The notes: generated from the sequence alone by a model not told the origin. Numbered from the stretch's first letter, positions 1 through 8,720 are shown. The stretch: 64,000 bases of DNA from Limnohabitans sp. Rim8 (GCF_945901735.1 NZ_CAMDLM010000004.1:1-64000), one strand, 5' to 3'. Made by a program: numbers and translations.

Positions 1-125
1 TCGCGGCCGAAGTAGGCTTGGATGTCCTTGCCATTGACCGTGATCTTGCCAGTGCCTTTTTTCAGAAACACGCGGGCGACGCTGGATTTGCGACGGCCTG
101 TGCCATTGTTCCATTCACCAATCAT
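1..125 (-). CDS. rpsI: 30S ribosomal protein S9 (N-terminal part)
   Basis: S9 is a small-subunit ribosomal protein whose C-terminal tail reaches the P-site tRNA. Only the first 41 codons are inside the window; the gene runs off the left edge. The visible part begins [20 protein letters not shown] and continues into a [12 protein letters not shown] segment, which is the usual S9 N-terminal fold. The start codon lies 11 nt after the rplM stop, and an AAGGAG ribosome-binding site overlaps that stop, so rplM and rpsI form the usual two-gene L13-S9 operon. Confidence 0.95.
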   Translation of the reverse strand, partial: MIGEWNNGTGRRKSSVARVFLKKGTGKITVNGKDIQAYFGR

Positions 126-136
126 CTCAAGGCTCC

Positions 137-568
137 TTAGATGTCCAGCACTTTGGGCTGTTGGGCGGTGTGTGGGTGCTCTGCGCCACCATACACCTTG
201 AGTTTCTTGATCATGGCGTAACCGAGTGGGCCCTTGGGCAGCATGCCTTTGACAGCCTTCTCGAGTGCGCGGCCAGGGTGTTTGGCTTGCATGTCGCGGA
301 AGTTGGTGGCAGTGATGCCCCCTGGGTAGCCGGAATGGCGGTAATAAATCTTGTCGGTCGTCTTGGTGCCCGTCACCTTGAGCTGGGCAGCATTGATGAT
401 GACTATGAAGTCACCGGTGTCGACGTGAGGCGTGTAAATGGCCTTGTGTTTGCCGCGCAAACGGAGAGCAACTTCGCTGGCTACTCTTCCGAGGACCTTG
501 TCGGTCGCGTCAATCACAAACCACTCGTGCACGACCTCAGCGGGTTTGGCGCTGAAAGTTGTTGTCAT
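137..568 (-). CDS. rplM: 50S ribosomal protein L13
   Basis: L13 is an early-assembling protein of the large ribosomal subunit. The 143-residue product has the expected family length. It contains the family signatures [13 protein letters not shown] near the N-terminus, HVDTGDF in the middle, and YRHSGYPGG followed by a [10 protein letters not shown] stretch. The reading frame stays open well upstream, but the ATG at 568 is chosen because L13 begins at the [11 protein letters not shown] segment and a GAGAA element precedes it. The gene is first in the rplM-rpsI operon and is divergent from rlmJ. Confidence 0.95.
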   Translation of the reverse strand: MTTTFSAKPAEVVHEWFVIDATDKVLGRVASEVALRLRGKHKAIYTPHVDTGDFIVIINAAQLKVTGTKTTDKIYYRHSGYPGGITATNFRDMQAKHPGRALEKAVKGMLPKGPLGYAMIKKLKVYGGAEHPHTAQQPKVLDI

Positions 569-721
569 GAGTTTTCTCTTTAAAAGAAAGGTTTGGCGGG
601 TCCTTTTCCACGGTCGGTGCTCCTCTTTTGGGAGCCTCTTAGGTGGGAATTTGCTTGGGCCTTGCGGCGGTTGGCGTCTTCGCCGCGGGACCACTGGATC
701 GCTGCGAAGCCTTCTATTATA
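569..721 (-). promoter_or_regulatory. Probable rplM-rpsI promoter and leader
   Basis: On the minus strand a perfect TATAAT lies at 721-716, roughly 145 nt before the rplM start; I do not see a convincing -35 box. The implied leader contains a small hairpin (GCTCC at 619-623 with GGAGC at 631-635). Leaders before ribosomal protein operons can carry autoregulatory sites, but nothing here proves one. The same interval must hold the rlmJ promoter on the other strand. Confidence 0.4.
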
Positions 722-765
722 CGAAAAATCAAGGACTTGCGCGTGTAATTGGTTACCATCAAGAC

Positions 766-1653
766 ATGTTCAGTTACCGACACGCTTTTCACGCGGGCAA
801 CCATGCCGATGTGCTCAAACACATCACCTTGCTCGCCACCATGCGCCACCTCATGCAAAAAGAGGCCGGCATCACCCTGATTGACACCCATGCCGGGGCC
901 GGCCTGTACCGCCTGGACGGCGATTACTCCCAAAAAGGGGCTGAGGCTGAAGACGGTTTGTTCAAGCTTTTGGCTGCTGCCGAGAAGCTCGAAGTCCTGC
1001 CTGACCCCGTGCAGGATTACCTGGAACAAATTGCCAGCTTTAACCCCAACGGGCAAGCCAAAATTTACCCTGGTTCGCCGTTTTTGATGCACAAACTGAT
1101 GCGCCACGCCTCGCGCGACCGCTTGCGGCTTTTTGAGTTGCACCCCACCGACAGCAAAGCGCTGATCGCCAACATCGCACAGCTCGAAGCCGGCCGCACC
1201 ATCACCGTCAGCCGCGAAGACGGCTTTGAGGCGCTCAAAAAAATCCTGCCGCCCCCGCCTTCGGCCACAGGCTCTAAACGGGCCATGGTGCTGATCGACC
1301 CCAGCTACGAAATCAAATCGGATTACAGCAAGGTCGCCAGCGTCATTCAGGAATACCTCAAGCGCTTTTCAACCGGCACGTATCTGGTCTGGTACCCGAT
1401 CATCCCGCGCCCCGAAGCGCACGACTTACCCAAACGCTTGCGCACCTTGGCCAACCAGTCCCAAAAGCCTTGGCTCAACGCCACACTGGCGATTGGGCGA
1501 GGTCCGGGCGACGAAGGCGGCCTGGTGGCCAGCGGCATGTTCGTCATCAACCCGCCCTTCACACTGAAAGACCAGATCCGCAAGGCTCTGGACATGGTGG
1601 GACCGGCTCTGGCTCGCGGATCGGGCAAAAACTGGGCGGTTGAATCGTCTTGA
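766..1653 (+). CDS. rlmJ: 23S rRNA (adenine-2030-N6)-methyltransferase RlmJ
   Basis: RlmJ methylates A2030 of 23S rRNA using S-adenosylmethionine. The 295-residue protein opens with the RlmJ hallmark [16 protein letters not shown] and has the AdoMet-binding motif [11 protein letters not shown] at residues 38-48. Its catalytic motif IV reads DPSYE (residues 178-182), whereas characterised RlmJ proteins have DPPYE, so the second proline is a serine here. The ATG at 766 is preferred over longer in-frame starts because it places the conserved YRHxFHAGN at the N-terminus. It is a single gene, transcribed away from rplM. Confidence 0.93.
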   Translation: MFSYRHAFHAGNHADVLKHITLLATMRHLMQKEAGITLIDTHAGAGLYRLDGDYSQKGAEAEDGLFKLLAAAEKLEVLPDPVQDYLEQIASFNPNGQAKIYPGSPFLMHKLMRHASRDRLRLFELHPTDSKALIANIAQLEAGRTITVSREDGFEALKKILPPPPSATGSKRAMVLIDPSYEIKSDYSKVASVIQEYLKRFSTGTYLVWYPIIPRPEAHDLPKRLRTLANQSQKPWLNATLAIGRGPGDEGGLVASGMFVINPPFTLKDQIRKALDMVGPALARGSGKNWAVESS

Positions 1654-1670
1654 GGGGTGTTCTGAAACGA

Positions 1671-1754
1671 GCGTTTGGCGTTGGGCTTTGAGCAACGTAA
1701 GCTTGTTCAGCACTGATGTCTCTTCCGCTCAACGCTCAACCCACAACGCAAAAC
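1671..1754. repeat. Degenerate heptad repeats in inverted orientation (GCGTTGA family)
   Basis: Three 7-bp units on the plus strand (GCGTTTG, GCGTTGG, GCTTTGA at 1671-1691) are followed after a spacer by units in opposite orientation (GCTCAAC twice, CCACAAC, GCAAAAC at 1727-1754). They are variants of the GCGTTGA unit that forms the long array at 12759-12863. The opposite orientations allow a hairpin. The element fills the space between rlmJ and the paaA operator. Confidence 0.55.
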
Positions 1755-1769
1755 ACCCACCACAGCAAG

Positions 1770-1793
1770 TTAACCGACCGCACGGTCGGTTAA
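1770..1793. promoter_or_regulatory. TetR-type operator before paaA
   Basis: Two perfect 10-bp inverted arms, TTAACCGACC and GGTCGGTTAA, flank the 4-bp spacer GCAC. A TATACT that could serve as a -10 box follows at 1798-1803, so a bound protein would block the promoter. ACCGACC/GGTCGGT palindromes are the kind of site expected for TetR-family PaaR repressors of phenylacetate genes in Burkholderiales. That assignment is from general knowledge of the family; no paaR gene is visible in this window. Confidence 0.75.
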
Positions 1794-1851
1794 TGGGTAT
1801 ACTGGCACCTGCGCCGCGATCATTCCATCCTGTTTGGCGCAGGAGAAGCCC

Positions 1852-2883
1852 ATGTACACGCAATCATTCAGCGTCCCGGACGGTTCCGACGACGCCAAGT
1901 CGGTCGGTCTGAAAGCCGTCCCCACAGCCTTGAGCGCACAAAACACCGCCCTGCAAGCAGCCTTTGACGCCCGCATCGACGCCGACGGCCGCATTGAGCC
2001 CCGCGAATGGATGCCCGAGGCCTACCGCAAAACCTTGGTGCGCCAAATCAGCCAGCACGCCCACAGCGAAATTGTTGGCATGCTGCCTGAAGCCAACTGG
2101 ATCAGCCGCGCCCCGAGCCTGAAGCGCAAAACAATTTTGATCGCGAAAGTGCAAGACGAAGCCGGCCATGGCCTGTACCTGTACAGCGCCGCCGAGACCC
2201 TGGGCACCAGCCGCGACCAGATGCTGGACGGCCTGCACAGCGGCAAAGCCAAATACAGCTCCATCTTCAACTACCCCACCCTCAACTGGGCCGATGTGGG
2301 CGTGGTCGGCTGGCTGGTCGATGGCGCGGCCATCATGAACCAGGTGCCCCTGTGCCGCTGCTCTTACGGCCCTTACGCCCGGGCCATGGTGCGCGTTTGC
2401 AAAGAAGAAAGTTTCCACCAGCGCCAAGGCTACGAAGCCCTGTTGGTGATGATGCAAGGCACGGCCGAGCAAAAAGCCATGGTGCAAGACGCCGTCAACC
2501 GCTGGTGGTGGAAGTGCCTGGCCATGTTTGGCCCGCCTGACGCCGACAGCCCCAACAGCGCGCAAGGCATGCGCTGGGGCATCAAGCGCATCAGCAACGA
2601 CGACCTGCGCCAAAAATTTGTCGACGCCACCGTGCCACAAGCCAAGGTGCTGGGCGTGACCCTGCCCGACCCGGACCTGAAATGGAACGAGGCACGTGGT
2701 CAACACGACTACGGCCAGATCGACTGGGACGAGTTTTGGGCCACGGTGAATGGCAACGGGCCTTGCAACAAAGAACGCCTGGGCGCCCGCGTCAAGGCTT
2801 GGAATGACGGCGCCTGGGTGCGAGAAGCGGCTCTGGCCCATGCCAAGAAACAACAAGCACGCCAATTAAAGGAAGCCGCATGA
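1852..2883 (+). CDS. paaA: Phenylacetyl-CoA epoxidase subunit PaaA (catalytic)
   Basis: PaaA is the di-iron oxygenase subunit of the PaaABCE complex, which epoxidises the aromatic ring of phenylacetyl-CoA in the cytoplasm. The 343-residue protein shows the expected bacterial multicomponent monooxygenase-like iron ligands: Glu73 in HSEIVG, Glu103 and His106 in DEAGHG, and Glu186 with His189 in EESFH. The ATG at 1852 follows an AGGAGA ribosome-binding site; a TTG 18 nt upstream is in frame but lacks one. It is the first gene of paaABCDE, behind a palindromic operator, and its stop overlaps paaB (ATGA). Confidence 0.96.
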   Translation: MYTQSFSVPDGSDDAKSVGLKAVPTALSAQNTALQAAFDARIDADGRIEPREWMPEAYRKTLVRQISQHAHSEIVGMLPEANWISRAPSLKRKTILIAKVQDEAGHGLYLYSAAETLGTSRDQMLDGLHSGKAKYSSIFNYPTLNWADVGVVGWLVDGAAIMNQVPLCRCSYGPYARAMVRVCKEESFHQRQGYEALLVMMQGTAEQKAMVQDAVNRWWWKCLAMFGPPDADSPNSAQGMRWGIKRISNDDLRQKFVDATVPQAKVLGVTLPDPDLKWNEARGQHDYGQIDWDEFWATVNGNGPCNKERLGARVKAWNDGAWVREAALAHAKKQQARQLKEAA

Positions 2884-3188
2884 ACACCACTGCCAACACC
2901 GCCGCATTGAAAGAATGGCCCCTGTGGGAAGTTTTTGTCCGCTCCAAGCAAGGCCTGGAGCACAAGCACTGCGGCAGCCTGCACGCATCGGACTCCGAGC
3001 ACGCCCTGCAAATGGCGCGCGATGTCTACACCCGCCGCCAAGAGGGCGTGAGCATCTGGGTCGTGCCCTCCGCCAACATCTCGGCCAGCGAGCCCAACGA
3101 CAAGCCTGAGTTCTTCGACCCGGCCAGCGACAAGGTGTACCGCCACCCGACCTTTTATCAAATCCCCGACGAAGTCGGCCACATGTGA
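2880..3188 (+). CDS. paaB: Phenylacetyl-CoA epoxidase subunit PaaB
   Basis: PaaB is a small structural subunit that helps hold the PaaAC heterodimers of the ring epoxidase together. The 102-residue product has the family pattern [24 protein letters not shown] at the N-terminus (split here only for description) and ends in an [14 protein letters not shown] tail typical of PaaB. The start codon overlaps the paaA stop by four bases, indicating translational coupling. It is followed by a 55-bp gap that carries heptad repeats before paaC. Confidence 0.95.
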   Translation: MNTTANTAALKEWPLWEVFVRSKQGLEHKHCGSLHASDSEHALQMARDVYTRRQEGVSIWVVPSANISASEPNDKPEFFDPASDKVYRHPTFYQIPDEVGHM

Positions 3189-3197
3189 AAACGTTCG

Positions 3198-3280
3198 GCG
3201 TTCAGCGATCAGCGTTGAGCGTCAAGCACGCGACTCGTCCAATATGAACACGCTCAACACCCAACACTCAACGCCTAACG
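3198..3280. repeat. Inverted degenerate heptad arrays around the paaC start
   Basis: Four 7-bp units (GCGTTCA, GCGATCA, GCGTTGA, GCGTCAA at 3198-3225) face four units in the opposite orientation (CTCAACA, CCCAACA, CTCAACG, CCTAACG at 3253-3280). The second set lies inside the first codons of paaC. Both sets derive from the same unit as the array at 12759-12863. A hairpin between them would enclose the paaC start codon at 3244. Confidence 0.6.
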
Positions 3281-4056
3281 CGCCAGTCGACTACCTGCTG
3301 CACTTGGCCGACAACGCCCTGATCCTCGGTCAGCGCAACGCCGAATGGTGTGGGCACGGCCCCATCCTCGAAGAAGACATCGCGCTGTCCAACAACAGCC
3401 TCGACTTGATCGGCCAGGCCCGCATGCTCTACCAGCACGCGGCCACGCTGCAAGGCGGCGGTGCCACCGAAGACACGCTGGCTTATTTTCGCGAAGTGCC
3501 CGATTTCCGCAACTACACCATGTGCGAATTGCCGCACACGCCGTTGATGTCGGCCACAGCTCAGGGCGACCGCGATTTCGCCATGACCATGGCACGCAAT
3601 TTCCTCTACAGCAGCCTGATGGTGCTGGTGTGGGACCAGCTGCAAAACTCCAAAGATGCGCAGTTGGCCGCGATTGCCGCCAAGTCGCTCAAAGAAGTGC
3701 GCTACCACCTGCGCCATTCGCGCGACTGGCTGGTGCGTCTGGGCGACGGCACCGGCGAATCCCACGCCAGAGCACAAGCGGCCCTCGATCAGCTGCTGCC
3801 CTACACCCAGGAATTTTGGGCCAACAGCCTGCATGAAGCCGCCGCACTGGCCAACGGCACAGGCATCGACCTGGCCGCTTTGCGAAACGACTGGAACCAA
3901 ATCGTGAACGAGGCCCTGCAAGAGGCCACCCTGCAGCGCCCAGCCGATGGCGGCTTTGTGCCCACAGGCAAACAAGGCCTCCACTCCGAGCACCTGGGTT
4001 TCGTGTTAGCCGAAATGCAAAGCCTGGCGCGCGCTCACCCGCAAGCGACTTGGTAA
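3244..4056 (+). CDS. paaC: Phenylacetyl-CoA epoxidase subunit PaaC
   Basis: PaaC is the non-catalytic ferritin-like partner of PaaA in the phenylacetyl-CoA epoxidase. The 270-residue protein contains typical PaaC segments: LADNALILGQRNAEWCGHGP near the N-terminus, LSNNSLDLIGQAR, and EVRYHLRHSRDWLVRLGDGT in the middle. Residues 4-13 (LNTQHSTPNA) are encoded by four degenerate heptad repeats and have no counterpart I recognise in the family; conserved sequence begins around residue 15. No strong ribosome-binding site precedes the ATG at 3244, so the true start could be slightly different. It belongs to paaABCDE. Confidence 0.94.
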   Translation: MNTLNTQHSTPNAPVDYLLHLADNALILGQRNAEWCGHGPILEEDIALSNNSLDLIGQARMLYQHAATLQGGGATEDTLAYFREVPDFRNYTMCELPHTPLMSATAQGDRDFAMTMARNFLYSSLMVLVWDQLQNSKDAQLAAIAAKSLKEVRYHLRHSRDWLVRLGDGTGESHARAQAALDQLLPYTQEFWANSLHEAAALANGTGIDLAALRNDWNQIVNEALQEATLQRPADGGFVPTGKQGLHSEHLGFVLAEMQSLARAHPQATW

Positions 4057-4064
4057 GCCCAAAC

Positions 4065-4601
4065 ATGCCCCCCCTCTTTTCTCAGCCCACCACCGCCGAT
4101 GTGGCCCACGCCTGGACCCTGCTCGACAGCCTGACCGACCCGGAAATTCCGGTGGTCACTTTGCGTGAGCTGGGCATCTTGCGCGACGTGCGTGCGGGGG
4201 GCACGGGACTGGAAGTGGTCATCACGCCCACCTACAGCGGCTGCCCGGCGATGGGCCAGATCGAGGACGACGTGAAAGCCCTGCTGCAAGCGCACGGCCT
4301 GCAAGGGCGTGTCGTCACGCAGCTGGCCCCGGCCTGGACCACCGACTGGATGACTGAAGCGGCCAAGGACAAGCTGCGCGCTTATGGCATCGCCCCGCCA
4401 CATGCCTGCGCCAGCGGCGCCACAGGGGCGGCCAACGTGGTGCATTTTGCAGCCCGCGGGGCCAAGCCCGAAGTGGTGAATTGCCCGCAGTGCGGCTCGG
4501 CCAACACCACCGAAACTTCCCATTTCGGCTCCACCGCCTGCAAGGCCCTTTACCGGTGCCTGGCCTGCATGGAACCCTTCGATTACTTCAAACCTTACTG
4601 A
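4065..4601 (+). CDS. paaD: Phenylacetate degradation protein PaaD (MIP18/DUF59 family)
   Basis: PaaD is needed for a functional ring epoxidase and is thought to act in iron-sulfur or di-iron maturation, like other MIP18/DUF59 proteins. The 178-residue protein has an N-terminal DUF59 domain (LLDSLTDPEIPVVTLRELGI, then TPTYSGCPAM with its conserved cysteine). A C-terminal zinc-ribbon-like module carries CPQCGS and a later CLACMEPFDYFK. The ATG at 4065 gives the usual length; a TTG 15 nt upstream would overlap the paaC stop. It sits 8 nt after paaC and 36 nt before paaE. Confidence 0.93.
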   Translation: MPPLFSQPTTADVAHAWTLLDSLTDPEIPVVTLRELGILRDVRAGGTGLEVVITPTYSGCPAMGQIEDDVKALLQAHGLQGRVVTQLAPAWTTDWMTEAAKDKLRAYGIAPPHACASGATGAANVVHFAARGAKPEVVNCPQCGSANTTETSHFGSTACKALYRCLACMEPFDYFKPY

Positions 4602-4637
4602 GCGGCCGCAAGCCACCCAGCTTCAGAGCCTCAAGCC

Positions 4638-5741
4638 ATGTCCGCACCTCGATTCCATGAACTCCCGATCGCACGCATCAACCCGGAAGCGGCAGGCGCC
4701 GTGGCCATCACGCTGAGCGTCCCCACCGATCTGCGCAGCAGCTTCGACTTCCAGCCGGGCCAGTTTCTGACCTTGCGTGCCGACATCGGCGGCGCTGACG
4801 TGCGCCGCAGCTACTCCATCAGCTCGGCACGCAGCCAACTGCACCAGCATGGTGTGCTCGAAGTGGGCATTCGCCCGGTGCAAGGGGGCTTGTTCTCCAA
4901 CTGGGCCGCCAGCCAACTCCAAGCTGGCGATACCTTGCGCGTGATGCCACCCGATGGCCGCTTTGTGGTGCAGCGCGCCCGCGCCATCCACCGGGTGGGC
5001 TTTGCCGCAGGCTCGGGCATCACGCCCATCTTGTCCATTTTGTCGAGCACGCTGGAAGAACAGCCCGACAGCAAATTCACCTTGGTTTATGGCAACCGCC
5101 GCATGGACAGCGTGATGTACAACGAAGCGCTGCAAGACCTGAAAGACCGCTACCCCTCACGCCTGACGCTGATCCATGTCCTCTCACGCCAGGCGCAAGA
5201 AGTGCCGCTGCTCGAAGGCCGCATCGATGCGGCCAAAGTGCAGGCCATCATCGACGCCTTCTTGCCCGTGGCCAGCATGGACGAGGTGTTCGTGTGCGGA
5301 CCAGAAGCCATGATCGAAACCACCGAGCAAGCGCTGCTGAGCGCAGGCGTGAAAGCCGACCGCATTCACACAGAACGCTTCAGCTCGCCCACACTCGATG
5401 CGCTGTCGCCCGCAGCCCGCGCTCAAGCGGTGCTGGGCCAACCCGCTGAGCGCGCCAAAGGCGAAGTGCAACTCACGGTGGTGCTGGACGGCAAGCCCTA
5501 CAACATGCCCATGAACCGCAACGAAAAGATTCTGGACATCGCTTTGTCGCTGGGTCTGGACCTGCCCTACTCCTGCAAAGCCGGCGTGTGCTGCACCTGC
5601 CGCTGCAAAGTCATGGAAGGCACCACCGAGATGGAAAAGAACTTCACGCTTGAAAAGCCCGAAGTTGAACAAGGTTTCATCCTGTCCTGCCAAGCGAGAC
5701 CCACCAGCAAGCGCGTGGTGATCAGTTTCGACGAGCGCTGA
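4638..5741 (+). CDS. paaE: Phenylacetyl-CoA epoxidase reductase PaaE
   Basis: PaaE passes electrons from NADPH through FAD and a 2Fe-2S centre to the PaaA di-iron site. The 367-residue protein has an N-terminal FAD-binding domain (RRSYSISSA motif), a central nucleotide-binding domain (GSGITPILSILSS and FVCGPEAM), and a C-terminal plant-type ferredoxin domain. The cluster ligands are Cys313, Cys318, Cys321 and Cys351 (CX4CX2C plus a distant Cys). It is the last gene of the paa block here; paaK, paaG, paaH, paaJ and paaZ are not nearby, so the rest of the pathway must be encoded elsewhere. Confidence 0.96.
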   Translation: MSAPRFHELPIARINPEAAGAVAITLSVPTDLRSSFDFQPGQFLTLRADIGGADVRRSYSISSARSQLHQHGVLEVGIRPVQGGLFSNWAASQLQAGDTLRVMPPDGRFVVQRARAIHRVGFAAGSGITPILSILSSTLEEQPDSKFTLVYGNRRMDSVMYNEALQDLKDRYPSRLTLIHVLSRQAQEVPLLEGRIDAAKVQAIIDAFLPVASMDEVFVCGPEAMIETTEQALLSAGVKADRIHTERFSSPTLDALSPAARAQAVLGQPAERAKGEVQLTVVLDGKPYNMPMNRNEKILDIALSLGLDLPYSCKAGVCCTCRCKVMEGTTEMEKNFTLEKPEVEQGFILSCQARPTSKRVVISFDER

Positions 5742-5800
5742 AACTCGCGCTAAAACCCGCACATCAAGTCCGCCATGGTCGCTGCGCAAAACGATGCTTA

Positions 5801-5824
5801 TCGGACCTGAAGGCCCGACCTACA
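5801..5824 (-). repeat. REP-like palindrome (GTAGGTCGGGCC type)
   Basis: Read on the minus strand this is a GTAGG-headed short palindrome in which TCGGGCCT pairs with AGGTCCGA around a tiny loop. Nearly the same sequence occurs twice, inverted, at 38541-38637. It lies between the convergent paaE and ABC-exporter genes, a typical location for REP elements, and it could also form a hairpin in transcripts from both. Confidence 0.55.
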
Positions 5825-5837
5825 GGACAACCTGGGT

Positions 5838-7676
5838 TCACTCGCTCGACTGCTGCATCGCCCACATGCTGGCGTAGCGACCTTGCTGGGCCAGCAGCTC
5901 GGCATGGTTGCCGCGCTCAATGATTTGCCCAGCCTCCATCACCAAAATTTCGTGCGCATCCACCACCGTGGACAGGCGGTGTGCAATCACCAGCGTGGTT
6001 TTGTTTTGCGCCACATTGGCCAGCTCAGCCTGGATGGCGCGTTCGTTGGCCGAATCGAGTGCCGAGGTGGCTTCGTCGAACACCAGAATTGGCGGGTCCT
6101 TGAGCAAGGTGCGCGCAATCGCCACGCGCTGCTTTTCGCCGCCTGACAATTTCAGCCCGCGTTCACCCACAGAAGTTTGGTAGCCCTTGGGCGTGGAAGC
6201 GATGAAATCGTGGATGCGGGCCGAACGTGCCGCACCCTCAATCTCATCCTGGCTGGCACCGGGGCGGCCATAAGCAATGTTGTAGGCCACGCTGTCGTTG
6301 AACAGCACCGTGTCTTGCGGCACGATACCCAAGGCTTGGCGCACGCTGTTTTGGGTGACCTGCCGAATGTCTTGCCCTGCAATGCGGATGAAGCCTTGCT
6401 GCACATCATAAAAACGGAACATCAGGCGCGCCAGCGTGGACTTGCCCGAGCCCGAAGGTCCGACCACCGCCACGGTTTTGCCAGCAGGAATCGTGAAGCT
6501 GATGTCTTTCAGGATGGGGCGGTCGCTCTCGTAAGCAAACGACACGCGGTCAAACACCACATCGGGCGCGCCTTGCCAAGCCAGCGCAGGCGCACCGGGT
6601 GCATCGGCCACTTCGCGCTCACGGTCCATCAGCACAAACATCTTTTCCAGATCGGTCAAGCTCTGCTTGATCTCGCGGTACAGCACACCCAAAAAGTTGA
6701 GCGGGATGTAAAGCTGAATCATGAAGGCGTTGATCATGACCAAATCGCCCAAGGTCATGCGCCCGGCCACCACGCCTTCGGTGGCGCGCCACAGCATGGC
6801 CACCAAAGCCGCTGCAATGATGAGTTGCTGCCCGGTGTTGAGCAAGGACAAAGAGGTTTGGGCCTTCAGGCGCGACAAGCGCAGGCGCTCCAGGCTTTCG
6901 TCATAGCGGCCCGCCTCGAATCGCTCATTGCCAAAGTATTTGACGGTTTCGTAGTTCAAGAGCGAGTCAACCGCCCGCGTGTGGGCAGCCGAATCGAACT
7001 CGTTGGCCTGCTTGCGGAATTGGGTGCGCCATTCGGTCACGCGCACGGTGAAGAAAATATAAAACACCAAGGCTGTCAACGTGATGCCTGCAAACCAAGC
7101 GTCGAACTTGACGGCCAAAATGGTCAGCACCAGACCCACCTCGATCAGCGTAGGGATGACGCTGTAGAGCGAATACGAAATCAGCGACTCGATGCCGCGC
7201 ACGCCGCGCTCAATGTCGCGCGTCATGCCCCCGGTCTGTCGCGCCAAATGAAAGCGCAGACTTAAAGCGTGCAAGTGCTCGAAGGTTTCCAGGGCGATGC
7301 TGCGCGAAGCGCCTTGGGTGGCTTTGGCAAACACCAATTCGCGCAACTCGGTGAAGGCCGAGGTCAGCAAACGCAAAGCGCCATAAGCCACCAGCAGCGC
7401 CACCGGCACGACCAACACCGCTTGCGCGTCGCCGGGCTTGAGGTTCATGGCATCGACCAACTCCTTGAGCAGCAGGGGCACACTGACGTTGGCCAGCTTG
7501 GCACACACCATGAGGCTCAGGGCAATCACCACGCGCCATTTGTATTGCCACAGGTAGGGCAAGAGGCGAGAGAGGGTTTTCCAGTCGTTGCCAGGCGGCG
7601 TTTGAGTCGCAGCGCCGGGCTTGGCGCCCGAGGCATGGGGAGAAGCAGGGGCAGCGGTTTCGCCGTGGTGGCGCAT
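5838..7676 (-). CDS. Atm1/ABCB7-type ABC exporter, fused permease and ATPase
   Basis: This is a half-size ABC exporter of the heavy-metal tolerance/Atm1 family, whose studied members export glutathione-bound metals or iron-sulfur precursors across the inner membrane. The roughly 612-residue protein has a six-helix membrane domain in its first half and an ATPase domain in its last third, with Walker A GPSGSGKS, signature LSGGEKQR and Walker B ILVFDEATSALD. The NYETVKYFGNE segment in the membrane domain is typical of Atm1 homologues. The ATG at 7676 is used; an in-frame TTG lies three codons upstream. Its start is only 40 bp from the divergent thioesterase gene. The actual cargo cannot be told from sequence. 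Confidence 0.9.
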   Translation of the reverse strand: MRHHGETAAPASPHASGAKPGAATQTPPGNDWKTLSRLLPYLWQYKWRVVIALSLMVCAKLANVSVPLLLKELVDAMNLKPGDAQAVLVVPVALLVAYGALRLLTSAFTELRELVFAKATQGASRSIALETFEHLHALSLRFHLARQTGGMTRDIERGVRGIESLISYSLYSVIPTLIEVGLVLTILAVKFDAWFAGITLTALVFYIFFTVRVTEWRTQFRKQANEFDSAAHTRAVDSLLNYETVKYFGNERFEAGRYDESLERLRLSRLKAQTSLSLLNTGQQLIIAAALVAMLWRATEGVVAGRMTLGDLVMINAFMIQLYIPLNFLGVLYREIKQSLTDLEKMFVLMDREREVADAPGAPALAWQGAPDVVFDRVSFAYESDRPILKDISFTIPAGKTVAVVGPSGSGKSTLARLMFRFYDVQQGFIRIAGQDIRQVTQNSVRQALGIVPQDTVLFNDSVAYNIAYGRPGASQDEIEGAARSARIHDFIASTPKGYQTSVGERGLKLSGGEKQRVAIARTLLKDPPILVFDEATSALDSANERAIQAELANVAQNKTTLVIAHRLSTVVDAHEILVMEAGQIIERGNHAELLAQQGRYASMWAMQQSSE

Positions 7677-7716
7677 AAAGGACAATCCAATTCAACGATA
7701 ACCACCGATTGTGCCC

Positions 7717-8127
7717 ATGTCTGAAACCCAACGCCCCAACACTGTGTCTTTGCCCACTGACCAAGAGCTGGTCCTCAAGGTCATCCCCATGCCCGCCGAC
7801 TGCAATGCCAGCGGCGACATTTTTGGCGGCTGGGTCATGGCGCAGGTCGACTTGGCCGGTGCTGTGTTGCCCGCCCGGCGTGTGCGAGGACGCATGGTCA
7901 CCGTGGCGGTGAACGAGTTCATCTTCAAACAAGCCGTCAAAGTGGGCGACATCCTGTCCTTTTTCTCACGCATCGTCCGGGTGGGTCGCACCTCGGTCAC
8001 CGTCAAGGTGGAGGTCTTTGCCGAACGATTTCAATTGCAAGGCCAGTACATCAAGGTCACCGAAGCGAACCTGACCTATGTGGCGGTGGACGACCAAGGC
8101 AAGCCCAGGCCCGTGCCGGCCGAGTGA
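7717..8127 (+). CDS. YciA-like acyl-CoA thioesterase (hotdog fold)
   Basis: The protein should hydrolyse acyl-CoA to free acid and CoA. The 136-residue product has the YciA/cytosolic thioesterase layout: PADCNASGDIFGGWVMAQVDLAG contains the catalytic Asp of the GDxFGG motif, and VAVNEFIFKQAVKVGD follows in the middle of the hotdog fold. The ATG at 7717 is preferred over a GTG two codons upstream. It is divergent from the ABC exporter and convergent with a second, unrelated thioesterase, with 13 bp between the two 3' ends. Confidence 0.88.
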   Translation: MSETQRPNTVSLPTDQELVLKVIPMPADCNASGDIFGGWVMAQVDLAGAVLPARRVRGRMVTVAVNEFIFKQAVKVGDILSFFSRIVRVGRTSVTVKVEVFAERFQLQGQYIKVTEANLTYVAVDDQGKPRPVPAE

Positions 8128-8140
8128 ATCGCTGCGGCAC

Positions 8141-8623
8141 TCAGGACACAATGTAAGCCGCAGCACCGGTGGACATCAAGGTCCCATCGGGTCCGCAAAA
8201 CTCCATGCGGGACGAGCCTACACGCGAACCCACGCGCAGGGCATGGGCCGTGATGGTGAAGTGCGCACCGATGCCGGGGCGCAGATAGTCCACCCGCAAG
8301 TCGATGGTGCCCAGCTTGGCAAAGCGCTCCAGGCGCTCGGCGGGCGGCTCGTCCATGTGTTTGGCAGCCTGCGCCGCCATCACGGCTGCGCTGCCAATGG
8401 CGTCCAGCACCGCGCTGATGACGCCGCCGTGGATTCGGTTGTAGGCGAAGTGCCCGACCAGCTCAGGCCGCATGTCGATGCGGGCCTCCACCCCTTCGGG
8501 TGACACCTTGACCAGTTTCAGGCCCAGAGTTTGGTTGAAAACGATTTTTTCTTCGTAGATCTGGCGAAAGCCTTCGATGTACTCGGGTTCCAGAACGACG
8601 GGGGTGTTTGGGCAATGGGGCAT
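8141..8623 (-). CDS. PaaI/YigI-type hotdog thioesterase
   Basis: The 160-residue product belongs to the PaaI-like branch of hotdog thioesterases. It shows the HGGVISAVLDAIGSAA helix, in which the Asn-Arg-Ile-His-Gly-Gly stretch forms the substrate pocket, and a DLRVDYLRPG strand near the middle. Proteins of this branch hydrolyse medium-chain or aromatic acyl-CoA esters; the exact substrate is unknown here. The ATG at 8623 is used, with an overlapping TTG one codon upstream as the alternative. A REP-like element separates it from the enoyl-CoA hydratase operon, so it is probably transcribed on its own or by read-through. Confidence 0.82.
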   Translation of the reverse strand: MPHCPNTPVVLEPEYIEGFRQIYEEKIVFNQTLGLKLVKVSPEGVEARIDMRPELVGHFAYNRIHGGVISAVLDAIGSAAVMAAQAAKHMDEPPAERLERFAKLGTIDLRVDYLRPGIGAHFTITAHALRVGSRVGSSRMEFCGPDGTLMSTGAAAYIVS

Positions 8624-8720
8624 CAAGTGATTTTATCGATGGCCGCGCAGCCGGGGTGATCGGCGTCTGGGCAGGTTCCCTATCGCCGTCTGGGACCACA
8701 AAAAGGCCCTGCCACCCGCT

